From positions 20,125,186 to 20,189,185 of the forward strand of contig CM064670.1 of the NCBI GenBank assembly GCA_032717465.1: a stretch of DNA of 64,000 nt, in the 5' to 3' direction. The position numbers and the translations under genes were made by a program. Under the pieces are notes generated by a model. It saw only the letters and a program-made list of their open reading frames with translations. It did not search any database and was not told where the DNA came from. This DNA comes from Coenobita brevimanus (Eukaryota > Arthropoda > Malacostraca > Decapoda > Coenobitidae). Below, one piece after another: positions 1 to 9,891 of the stretch; the first letter of the stretch is position 1; each line of letters begins with the position of its first letter.

Positions 1-355
1 TATATATACATATGTTATCTGTAGGACTGGTCCTCCATAATGGGGAGATGGTTTTTCTTGATCGGATGGCCCACTTGGAGTAGTTCAGACCTACCCCCAC
101 CCCTTTCCAGGGGTGGAGAGTTGACTCCTATGATGGGGAGTTGGTTCTCATAGAGGGGATGGCCGTTCTAGAGTAGTTTAGATCACCCCTTTGCTGGGTA
201 ATCCTTTTGGGGGATTGACTCCCCAGGAGTGTAGGTGGGAACTTGAGGTACGGTTCTCTGGTGGTCAACTAATGCAACAAAGTTGCATCAAGGAAGACGA
301 TCATGTAGACAAGAATAGTAGCTAAAAGGTTGATTTCTCCAGCCCACTAAGCAGT
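1..355. other. Flank of gypsy element, no gene seen
   Basis: No coding region can be supported here. The left two thirds is an imperfect tandem duplication described separately. The sequence from about 226 to 355 shows nothing recognisable and ends at the gypsy LTR boundary. Confidence 0.5.
25..225. repeat. Imperfect tandem repeat, two units of about 97 bp
   Basis: Two diverged units follow one another. Both carry a GATGGGGAG-like start, a GGATGGCC block, a GAGTAGTT block and an ACCCCTTT block, in that order. Similar 'TTGACCCC' phrases recur near 8060-8200, so this may be one member of a dispersed family. No function is evident. Confidence 0.45.
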
Positions 356-1081
356 TGTTATGTCCCTACCCCACAATGCTGCAGGCTCCAACAGCAGTAG
401 TACAGTACAGGAAGGACGTTGCCCAGTGAATTGTTCTTCCTATGGTCAGCCTTTAGGTGTATGGTACACAGGATCTGCTCAGGCGTCATAAATAAACACT
501 GGTTTCTTCAGGTCACTGTCTTTATTTTCCATATAATTACACTTAATGATTTCCAGTTTCACTAATTTTTCACAAGTACTGATGATATACAAACTTCAGT
601 AACGCTTCTATAGTTGTCAACAACACTTCACTGCTTTCACAAGTACCGAAAATATACAAACTTAACTGCACAGAGACTGCACTACACTCAAACTGAACCA
701 ACAACCAACTGAACTTTCTCTAGTCTCTTCCCCATCCTTATATAAGCTTCCTATATTCTAGAGTTTTCTACACTCTGCGAGAAAAACAGTTGCCAAATCG
801 GAGATATCCAAAACATGCCAGAGTTTTCTTACACTGCATAACACTGTAAATTATTTAGCATACAAATTTAAATTAAATTACATAATTTGACAAGCAATCA
901 CATAACAAAAACATTATATGGAAAAAGAACAAAAAATTAATGCATAACTTACGAAACAACTATGCTCACAAACAGCAGGCAAACTGGCAACTCTGACTCG
1001 TACCAGAACTAGCTACTGTAAACATCAGGAATCAGTGAGAAGCTTTTTGACTACCAGACTAGTCAATCCCGCATTTTAACA
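356..1081 (-). repeat. Gypsy 3' LTR
   Basis: Direct repeat of 6650-7358 with TG...CA ends. Read on the minus strand it contains a TATATAAG promoter-like motif near 737-744 and an AATAAA polyadenylation-like signal near 522-527. It differs from its partner by many substitutions and small indels. Confidence 0.88.
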
Positions 1082-1094
1082 CTACCCCCTCCCT
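1082..1094 (-). other. Polypurine tract of gypsy element
   Basis: On the minus strand this reads AGGGAGGGGGTAG directly upstream of the 3' LTR. That is the expected position for the plus-strand primer used in reverse transcription. Confidence 0.75.
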
Positions 1095-1161
1095 AGTTCT
1101 TTGTCGTCCCGACAACTCAACACAATATATACAAACATAAACCTTAATCCTAATGAAACAT

Positions 1162-2389
1162 CTAAGTATAAACAAAATAATCCTTAAACTTGTCAGGTCT
1201 TCTTCTACGCCATTTCCAGCGACGTCCTTGCTCCTCCACATGGTCCACTCCTCCTGGAAGGTCTTGTTCCTTTTCCTGATTCACTTCTTCCCTCGGAAAA
1301 CTGTCAATATCCTCTTGCACTTCAGCTCCGTGGTCCTTCTCAACATCCTCAGCTGCAGGAGAACACGATTCCTTGGAGATGTCCCAGCTGTACTCTCCTG
1401 GCCCATGGTACAGCCACAGACGGTTCATGTGTACCACTTTTAGGCGAGACCTCCTGCCTCCCCTAATCCGATACGTTACGTCTGATAAGCGGTCCAACGC
1501 AGTGTAAGGCCCGTCCCATGGGCTTTGCAGCTTCGGTGACTGTCCCTTCTGTCGTTGAGGATTGTATAACCAAACTTGGTCACCATCCTTGAAGCTCACC
1601 TCGCTTGCCTTGGCATCATACTTGCACTTCATCACTTCTGAAAACTTAAAGGGCTCCTTGCACTTGGTGATGTACCTCAGCCAGCCTTTCCTGAAGATGC
1701 TTCGAATACCTAGAGGTGTCTGTAGGCAGCTCTTCACCAGGTGGTCTTCCCATTAACCAATGGGTAGGTGTAACTCGTGGCCCAACAATAATTTTGCTGG
1801 AGTGTAGCTGGTAGACTCACGGGATGCAGACCGATATGCCATCAGCAACACAGGTAATTTCTGGTCCCATTCTGTTTGTCCATCTACGCAGTACTTGGCC
1901 AGTTCTTGTCCTAAAGTCCAGTTGAATTTCTCCACCATCCCATCCGACTGTGGCCTTAGTGGGGTCATCCTGGTCTTCTTGATCCCCAATAACTTGCAGC
2001 ACTCACAGAACAGAGCAGACTCGAAGCTTCTACCTTGGTCTGAATAGCTCTTGTGGCATCCCAATACAACAGAAAAACTTGTCAACCAATACCTGAGCAA
2101 CAGTCACGGCCTCTTGATTGGGGATGGCTTAGGTTTCTGGCCAATTTGTGAAGTAGTCCATTGTGACTCATATACTCGTATACTGGTTTCCTCTTTCAGT
2201 GAGTGGCAGAGGTTCAGCAATGTCCACTGCGACTCTTTCCATCGGTGCACCCACTTGGTACAGCTGGAGAGGGGCGCAACCACGTTTCTTGAGTCCCTTC
2301 TTGGCACAGCATATATCACAGGCCCGACACCACTCTTCAACATCCTGATGCATGCCAAGCCAGTAGAACCTCTTTCACAGCTGGCTTAG
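1162..2389 (-). pseudogene. Gypsy integrase, broken
   Basis: Integrase region split over several frames. Around 2168-2353 is the end of the zinc-binding domain (CRACDICCAKKG) leading into the catalytic core start with VAVDI, the first core Asp. At 1753-2100 the core continues with SDQGRSFES (second Asp) and PLRPQSDGMVEKFN (Glu), then PAKLLLGHELHLPIG. At 1162-1737 is the C-terminal domain with VWLYNPQRQKGQSPKL and SRLKVVHMNRLWLY, followed by an acidic tail. The three acidic residues are still readable, but frameshifts and stops separate the parts, so no functional enzyme can be made. Confidence 0.85.
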
Positions 2390-2520
2390 GGTTTTCTTCA
2401 CTCTCATTGCCCACTAGTGATCTGGTTATGAGACTCAGTCAAGATCTTAGACCTCATTTGCCTCAGAACCAATACTTGCTGAGGCCATTAGGTGTCTCCC
2501 ACTGACGCTCCGGTAGTCCA

Positions 2521-4040
2521 CTATTCAAATGAAGAAGGTCCCACTGACTTCCAGTAGCTCTTGGTTACACGGCTTAACCTGGAAACTTCTTCCCAAGGTG
2601 GTAGCACTGTACTCTGCTGCAGCCACTTTAGCACTGGTTGTAAATCTGCATCCTCCATATGCATCTTTTTCAGGTCTTCTTCATCTGATACTGGCCCTGT
2701 CATTGCAGTATGGCTGCATTTCCTACTATGATCTTTTTTACTACACTGCTGGCACTCTGGATCACAAGGCCAATGACTCAAGCTGTCAGCATTGCCATGT
2801 ACCCACCCAGGATGGTTGCACCTCATAATTGTGCTGGTCTAGCTTCCCGAGCCAGCATGCCAGTTGTCCTTCTGGATTCTTTAGGGTTTTCAGCCTTTTG
2901 AGTGCTGTATGGTCCGTCCTGATGATGAAAGAGGGCCCATACAAGTAGGGATGGAAGAAATCAAGGCTCTTCATCACTGCCAAGAGCTCCTTATGGGTCC
3001 CACAGTAGTTCTGCTCTGGTGGACTGAGCTTCTTGCTGTAATATGCCACCACTTACTCTTTTTCATTCTTCTTCTGTGACAGGACTCCACCAATACCATG
3101 GTCACTAGCATCACGGTCCAAGATAAATGGCTGACTCTGATCAGGGTACAGTAATACTGGAGAGCTTACCATCGCATGCTTGAATTCATTGAAGGCTTTC
3201 TGAGTCTCTGCAGTCTACGCAAACTTCTGCCTCTTCCCCAACAGCTTGTGCAGAGGTGCATCTATTGTTGCAAAGTTCTTGACAAAATGCCGGTAGTAGG
3301 TACACAAGCCATGGAAGCTCTGTAGCTCCTTCACACAAGTTGGAACTGGCCAGTTTTCCACAACTGCCACCTTTTCTGGGTCAGTATGGACGCCGCTCTT
3401 GCCTACAATGTGTCGCAGGTACTTTACTTCCTTCTGAAACAAGTAGCACTTCTTGGGGTTCAGCTTGAGGTGCACTGTGCAGATCCTGTTCAACAGCTCT
3501 GACAGCTTCTCCAATTCCTGGTTGAAAGTCCATCCAAAAACAATCACATTCTCCAGATAGATGAGAGCTGTCTGCCAGAGCAGGCCTTCCAGTATGTGGC
3601 CCATTAGACACTCACAAGTAGATGGGACGTTGCATAGACCAAAAGGCATCACGTTAAATTGCCTCAACCCTCCCCCCCCCCCGTATGAAAAGGCTGTTTT
3701 CTCCTTGTCTTTCTCTGCAAACTTGACCTGGTGGTATCCTGCTTTCATATCTAGGGTGTAGAACCACTTGGCATCTAACAGAGCATCCAGTGTGTCATCA
3801 ATCCTCAGCAAGAGGTATGCATCCTTCGCTGTCACATCATTCAGGGCTCGATAATCTATACAGCACCTTACTGAACCATCCTTCTTCCTTATCAGAACCA
3901 CTGCTGATGCCCAAGGACTGCTGGACTTTTCTTTCACTTCTTGACTTTGGAGGTTCTTCATCACCTCCATTTCTTGCCGTTAGGGTGGCACCATCCTCCG
4001 CACTGGCTGTTTAATTGGGTGGGGACTCCCAGTGTCTATA
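2521..4040 (-). pseudogene. Gypsy reverse transcriptase-RNase H, broken
   Basis: The RT block (3215-3970) shows CCIDYRALNDVT, FYTLDMKAGYHQV (first catalytic Asp) and QFNVMPFGLCNVPSTCECLM. The active-site tetrad that is normally YLDD reads YLEN, so both catalytic aspartates are lost. A run of C bases near 3670-3681 on the + strand inserts extra glycines before QFNVM. RNase H follows at 2786-3052 (VAYYSKKLSPPEQNYCGTHKELLAVM and RTDHTALKRL) and continues out of frame to about 2520. This copy cannot reverse transcribe. Confidence 0.88.
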
Positions 4041-4162
4041 CAATGCTCCACCAGATCAGTGCACCCCAGTTCTAGGTCTCCGGTGGAGAAGACATCAGCA
4101 AACTTTGTCAGCAGCTGTCTCAGCTTCGGCACTTGTGAGTCGTCCAGGCATTGGCAAGTCCT

Positions 4163-4954
4163 TCAAAATAGGTCTTGTAAGTTGTCTGGCAGGTACCCAT
4201 CTTCCTTAACTATGCTTCTTTTACAGGCCTTCCTCTGGTGCCACTCAGTGTCCACCGCCTGGCACAGTCCCACAATTTTTCCCTCGTTGATCTTCTGTGG
4301 CTCACGCAAGAAATTGGCCATCACAACCTGAACTTCACCTGCGCCTGTTTCCACCAAAGTTCTCTCCACCATCACTCTGGCCATTGTCTTGCACAGTGCA
4401 TCAGGCTCCACTACCCCTAGACAGCTGTCAAAAGAGTCACTCACCTTGCACTGGAGCAGTAGTTCCGATTTTGGGGGTATCACTGTAGTGCGGAGTGCCC
4501 TCACCTTGCCACCAGAACTGGTATGTCTCACTGCCGTGATGGGAACTGACTTTCCTCTAACCTTCAGCTTCATGGAGAAGTCCAGCTTACATCCCATGGA
4601 CATCAGATAGTCCAGACCCAGAAGACAAGGATCCTCCATGTTGGCCATGTAGACTGGAGGAGTAGCCTCTTGCCCTGCCACTTCAATCCAGACCTCTAGG
4701 AGTCCCCTCATTTCTGCACGGTACCCAGTTATGCCACACAGTTGTTCTGATGATTCAGGCAGGTACCGATGATGTACCATATCAGGCCTCACAAAAGTCT
4801 GCTCTGAGGCTGAATCAATCACCAGGGAACACTTCTTTCTGTCTATTCTTCCTGCTATTTGCACACTGTTGATTGCCGTTCTCTTGCATTTTCTCGGTGG
4901 TGGGGTTACTTGGGTAAAGCCGACTGGTGGTTGCCCCTTAACACCAGCCTCCAC
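4163..4954 (-). pseudogene. Gypsy aspartic protease region
   Basis: A 263-codon open stretch. The block LVIDSASEQTFVRPDMV (about residues 42-58) matches the retropepsin active-site loop, but the triplet is D-S-A instead of D-T/S-G. Downstream MANMEDPCLLGLDYLMSMGCKLDF is the usual second conserved region (GLDYL). The ORF continues as the linker to RT. It is one of the longest intact pieces of the element. The altered active-site triplet and broken neighbours argue against function. Confidence 0.75.
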
Positions 4955-5020
4955 TAGTTTTCCACTTCATTCTGGTCTTTTGCAGCTTTCTTCTTATCAT
5001 CCTTTTTCTTCTTTGGACAC

Positions 5021-6640
5021 TCAGAACTGGTGTTCCACCTCATTAGGGTACATGTCCAACATTCTTTTGTTACAATTGAAGATTTCCTTGCACTGATCTG
5101 TTCTTGCTCCTACTTCCGTTTGTGACAGTCCTCCTTCTTGTGTCCCAGCTTCCCACAGAACCAACAACCTCCTCCGGTCTTCTCCTGTTCCCTCTTCCAC
5201 TTGTAGAAGTCCTCTTTTCTGTGTCTGGCTTTTCATAGCACCAGCAACTTCCCTCAATTTTTTCCGCCTCACGTACGTGCCTCTTTCTTGCCTTGAATCA
5301 TGCAATATGACCTGTTTGAAAGGTGGCCATACTGGACCTGACATGGGACTCAAACTCAAAAGCCCTGGCTAGTGCTTCTTGCATGCTTCTGGGTTGTGCC
5401 TGCTTCACTGGCACTTTCAACTCTGCACTACCAAGAGCATCGATGAAATGATCCCTCAGAAGAATAGCTAACATGTCAAGTGCTTCTCCAGAGTATGCCA
5501 TACCCTCCAGATCATGAGCAAGCTGCCTTAGGGATTTGCCTCGAGCCCATACACAGCTCTAGAATCTTGCTCTGTAAACCTCCTGCTGGTACATGGTTTC
5601 ATATCTGCGCTCCAGCACTTCTACTAGGGACTGATAACTGTTCCCCTCTATCACTGAGATCTGGCCCAGAATTTCCACTGCAGCACCCTTAAGGCTAGTA
5701 GCAAGCTGCACTGCCCTCTGCCTATCATCCCAACCATTCTGATCAGCAAGTAACTCAAACTGTGCACGGTAAGCTTCCCAAGATACTCTACCATCAAATT
5801 CCTGAAGTTTCTTATTAATTGGATCTCCATTATATCCATGCACTTCACAGGTTTGGGGCCTAAAAACTGGGGCATGATAATTAAGTCCAGGACTTAAAAC
5901 TTCTACATTCTGATTATTCTACCTTGTAATGCTACCTTTAGATGCTTGGGATCCATCAAGATTCACCATACACCATCTGTTTCCTTCATATGCTCCTTGT
6001 ACACTAACCTGAGGCTCAGCAGTGCAATATTTTTCTACAGCCTCAGTTTTCTCACTAATTATCTTCACATGGTTGACTGCATGTATCAATTGGTTATCTA
6101 CATGCTGTCTGCACTCCATCACTATTCCCTCACTAATCTTCAGCTGGTTGTCCACATGCTGTTTGCACTCCGCCACTATTTCCTCACTGACTTCAACTGG
6201 TCGTCTACATGCTGTTTGCACTTGGTCACATTAATGCTTATACTACTGCTGCCATAGCTCAGCGTATACATCCTCCATCAGTTGTTCCTGTTCTTCCTTC
6301 ATTTCCCCCATGAAAGCATGTAGCTGTCCTTGCATCCTCAGTTGTAATTCCCTCTGTTGCTCCTGTAATGCCTCATGAAGCTGTTCATATTATTCTTTCT
6401 GTTCTTCATTCTGTGCTTGTAATTGTTCTTTTAGTTCATTCTGTCCTTCATTCTGTGCATTTAGTTGTACACTTTGTGCTTGTAACTATTCTGTGACTTC
6501 CTTTTTTGAAGCTTGTAATGGCTTCATAATTGCAGCCAGGGACACCTCCTCCATCTGCTCAACTTGAGACCTTGTTTGCACACCTTCTGCTTCCATGTCG
6601 AAGGTTAGACTCACTGCAGCACTTAAATTATCCACAATCC
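5021..6640 (-). pseudogene. Gypsy gag, broken
   Basis: Gag pieces lie in several frames. Near 6486-6668 is an N-terminal piece, part of which overlaps the LTR. At 5919-6221 is a repeated 'VDNQL-I' segment. At 5559-5843 is a capsid-like block (VSWEAYRAQFELLADQNGWDD, then AVQLATSLKGAAVEILGQ). A CCHC zinc knuckle, C-W-F-C-G-K-L-G-H-K-K-E-D-C, can be read at about 5121-5168 in a frame other than the longest ORF. A second, decayed knuckle lies just upstream near 5205-5245. The role is RNA packaging and particle assembly. Stops and frameshifts make it non-functional. Confidence 0.75.
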
Positions 6641-6648
6641 TGACACCA
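6635..6648 (-). other. tRNA primer binding site of gypsy element
   Basis: On the minus strand the sequence starts TGGTGTCAGGATTG immediately after the 5' LTR. This is the complement of a CCA-ended tRNA 3' terminus. It most resembles tRNA-Leu from memory of the family, which is not verified. Confidence 0.6.
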
Positions 6649-6649
6649 G

Positions 6650-7358
6650 TGTTATGTCCCCACCTCACACTGCCACAGGCTCCAACAGCAGTAGTACAGA
6701 ACAGGAAGGACGTTGCCCAGTGTGTTGTTCTTCCTATGGTCAGCCTTTACGTGTACAGTACACAGGATTAGCTCAGGTGTCGTAAATAAACACTAGCTTC
6801 TTAAGCTCATTGTCTTTATTTTCCAAATAATTACACTTAATGCTTTCCAATTTCACTAATTTTCCACAAGTATTGATGATGTACAAACTTCAGTAACACT
6901 TCACTGTTTGCCAACAACACTTTCCTGTTTTCACAAGTACCGAAAATATACAAACTTCACTGCACTGACACTGCAATTCACTCACACTGAACCGAAAACC
7001 TCTAGTCTCTTCCCCATCCTTATACAATCTTCCTATATTCTAGAATTTTTTACACCCTACGACAACAACAGTTGCCAACTCGGAGATACCCAAAACATGC
7101 CAGAGTTGTGTTACACTGCATAACACTGTAAATTATTTGGCCTACAACTTAAATTACATAATTTAACAAGCAATCATGTAGGTAAAACGTTATACGGAAA
7201 AAGAGCACAAAAATTAATGCATAACTTATGAAACAACTACTCTTACAAACAACCGGCAAACTGGCAACTTTGACTCATACCGGAACTTCCTACCGTAAAC
7301 ATCGGGAATTAGTGAGAAGCTTCTCGACTACCAAACTGGCAAGTCGTGCTTCTTAACA
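6650..7358 (-). repeat. Gypsy 5' LTR
   Basis: Partner of 356-1081, with the same TG...CA ends and internal order. The TATATAAG motif of the partner is changed here (CTTATACAAT on the + strand), suggesting promoter decay. Confidence 0.88.
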
Positions 7359-7978
7359 TAGTAATAAACATGGTGTAATAAGCATACGTCAATCTCATTC
7401 TTACAATGATACTTTACAACCAGGCAATTGGACACTTGTAATAATACTGACATTTACTTGATAATAAATGTTGAGCAGCATACTGTACACAGTATGTGTT
7501 GTGATAACATCAGGATGATTGCACTCACCATGCCACTGCACAATGTCTCGTGCTGCACATTAACAGTTTTGTTATACAAAACGGCTTCGAGCTATACTAG
7601 TACATACGAGTATGCCCTTTTTTTCATTCAATGGACCATCCATGGTATTATGTCAGCAATGTGCGTATCAGCTGTTCATTGTTATTGTTTACATTTGAAA
7701 TCCAACAGCAGGTCGGTTAGAGGCAATATTGCCCTGGACCGTTGTTGATGGTAAGCCATTCTGACAGGTCTCAATTGGTATTTGATGACGTCACTGTTAC
7801 TTATAGTTTCCGGTTCTTGCTTGGATCGGAAAATTGCTCCCAAACCAACATTATGACGTCAAAGATCCACCTAATTCAGCTTGTTGCTCTTTTAACTCTG
7901 CAAAACCGAGGCTTTGATATTGTCCGTTGAGGTGGAAACCTGATTTCCTGCGAATAAAGCATATTAACTTACAACCAG

Positions 7979-8057
7979 CAAGTGTGAAGCCAGAGTTGAT
8001 ATATCAAATGTGGGGAGCTGTCAAGTGTGAAGCCAGAGTTGATATATCAAATGTGGG
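7979..8057. repeat. Direct repeat, 36 bp unit at 43 bp spacing
   Basis: The phrase CAAGTGTGAAGCCAGAG, followed by TTGATATATCAAATGTGGG, occurs at 7979 and again at 8022, nearly identical. The TTGATATATCAA core is itself palindromic. Confidence 0.85.
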
Positions 8058-8059
8058 AA

Positions 8060-8281
8060 GTATGTGTTGATTCCCTTGGAGGGCTGACCCTAGATAAGCA
8101 GGATACCGTTCCCCTGGAAAAGATGATCCTTCAGCGGTGGCTGAGACCCCTTTAAGTGAGCAATCTCTCTGGGGGGTTGACCCCGTGGAAGTGTAGTTGG
8201 AGATGGGCTGATGTTGCTAGTTGTCTGTATTTAAAAGTCCCTCACTCTCTCTCACAAAAAAAAAAAAAAAAAAAAAAAAAA
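8060..8281 (+). repeat. Possible A-tailed retrosequence (SINE-like)
   Basis: A segment with 'GGGGTTGACCCC' phrases ends in an uninterrupted run of about 26 A at 8256-8281. A homopolymer A end is what a retroposed RNA copy would leave. I see no convincing pol III box and no target duplication, so the call is tentative. Confidence 0.3.
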
Positions 8282-9084
8282 GCTAAACCACCCTGCTGGT
8301 AGGGATTGGTGAATAAATTATGTTGGTGGATGTGAGGGAAGGTGGGTGGGCTGGACGGTGTATGGGTCCCTGGAGGAAATGACACTTTCAAACTTTTTAC
8401 GTGCAACCAAAATAATTTATTACCAGAGACAAGCTAATATTATATTTTCGCACAGAGTTACGAAGGTTCGCAATTATTAGTCTCTTCAGTCTAAGAAAAA
8501 TATCATAATGAAGAAGTTAGAAATAACATTTTCCCTATAACGCGTCTGTTATAGCTTATTCCTTTCACCACTCGTACCGAAAGGGATAAAGATAGCACAG
8601 GTCCACAAGATCGATATTGTATTCCTTTAAGCAATAATGTGTAATGTTGTATATATAATGTTCCGACGAGAACCTGTTATCCAAAGCAACAATTACGATC
8701 GTCATCATCGTCATCATTATCATCACCCTAGGCCTAAATCCCATGAAAATATGGGATGGGAACACTGTTATTAGCCCATTCTGTGATGACTTTTTCATTT
8801 TTTTTTTTTACCGCCAAACGATTAACTCAGCTTACAATTTTCTTTTATTTTTTTAGTAGCTTGAGTGTAAATAACGGATTCAGTAACCTCACTTCAAGGG
8901 GCTGCCCTTGGATAAATAAAATCATTAGGAAATAGCAAGAACAAAGAAAACCAAGACGCATCCTCTTAGAGAAGGTGTTAATCTTAAGGCATATATTCAT
9001 AGGCGTCTCCTACTGCTCACAGACTTTTTACTTGTCACATAATAACCGGTTAGTAGTATTTCACATAGCTTGTGTCTCCTGCAG

Positions 9085-9443
9085 GTTACGTATGGGGAGG
9101 AGTGTTGTTCAGCTGGTTCGTCGTTGCCCTCGCCCTTTCTGGCATTCAGAAGATGGCAATCTCTAACAGCAGCAGCAACAACAACAACAGCATTAGTAGT
9201 AGTAGTAGTAGTAGTAAAAATGGCAAAAGTGATTGCGGTTGTAGAAATAGTAACAATGACCATGATGATATTGGTAACAGTAGTAGTGGTATTGGTAATG
9301 CTGGTTGTCATAGAAGTAGTGGTGGTACTGATAGCAGTAGTAGTAGTAGTAGTAATGGGAGTCTGGCCTGGACTCTCATCTACAGTGGCCGTATACTGCT
9401 AGAAAACCCCCCCACCTCTACACCCTCATCCAGTGGCGCTAAG
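9085..9443 (+). CDS. Ionotropic receptor (IR), exon with TM1 and pore
   Basis: Internal exon of an IR, a ligand-gated cation channel of chemosensory neurons related to glutamate receptors. It starts after a good acceptor (CTCCTGCAG, AG at 9083-9084) and ends before GTAAGG at 9444. Frame: two bases, then 119 codons, so intron phase 1 upstream and phase 0 downstream. The first residues, YVWGGVLFSWFVVALALSG, form TM1. Then come about 70 Ser/Asn-rich residues encoded by AGC/AAC/AGT triplet repeats. The end, GRILLENPPTSTPSSSGAK, matches the pore loop before M3. Joining to 16533 gives an uninterrupted IR core. No ligand can be inferred. The Ser/Asn loop is unusually long for the family. S1-domain exons were not found upstream. 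Confidence 0.8.
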
Positions 9444-9891
9444 GTAAGGGATCCGATTAATAAACAAACTTATGGTCTTTCTTTCTTGCAACTCAGTTTT
9501 TTTTAATGACGGAATGAGCAAGAAAAACGAGAAGTTAATATAGTTTAATTTCCTTGTCATTCCTGAAAATATTGAAAGTAGCTTACGAAATTATTTCTGT
9601 CGAAATTAGGATATAGTTTTGCAGCTCGAGCAAGTGGCATGGCAAGGTTTTGTATTCTCTGTCTTCTTCCTGATAAAGACCACAGTTAAAACAGTGATGT
9701 GACTGCACGTTTCTTTGTGGACCAAGCCCCGATAGAGGAGTTAAGTAGTGCATCTGATAATTCATATCCATTGATTATCCATACTGTATTACATAGATAC
9801 TCCATATAGGGATGTTATTAAAGACTCACAAAAAATCTTTTTGGTTACATTTAATTATCTACGTAGCACAAACCAGCCCTTCAAAATAACT

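Larger units (their letters stand above)
356..7358 (-). mobile_element. Ty3/gypsy LTR retrotransposon, degenerate
   Basis: Two direct repeats that begin TGTTATGTCCC and end TTAACA (356-1081 and 6650-7358) bracket a minus-strand gag-protease-RT-RNase H-integrase order, which is typical of Ty3/gypsy. A primer binding site lies next to the right LTR and a purine tract next to the left LTR, both correctly placed for a minus-strand element. The flanking 4-mers are CAGT on the left and TAGT on the right, a target duplication with one mismatch. The LTRs have clearly diverged and every ORF is broken, so this is an old, inactive insertion. I do not assign a clade. Confidence 0.9.
7359..9084. other. 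Flank upstream of IR exon, no gene seen
   Basis: This should lie within or upstream of the IR gene, but I see no exon for the amino-terminal or S1 ligand-binding lobe. It holds a short tandem duplication (7979-8057) and a poly(A) stretch (8256-8281). The rest is AT-rich sequence without conserved coding signals; the short ORFs look like chance. Confidence 0.5.

Noticed and set aside
7428..7930. ORFs of 106 and 62 codons between gypsy and the IR exon
   Set aside because: No motif, composition like flanking non-coding DNA, and no S1 ligand-binding signature despite the position upstream of IR TM1.
9070..9402. Alternative frame of the IR exon (poly-Val)
   Set aside because: The other frame continues into the pore motif and joins in phase with the M3 exon; this one does not.
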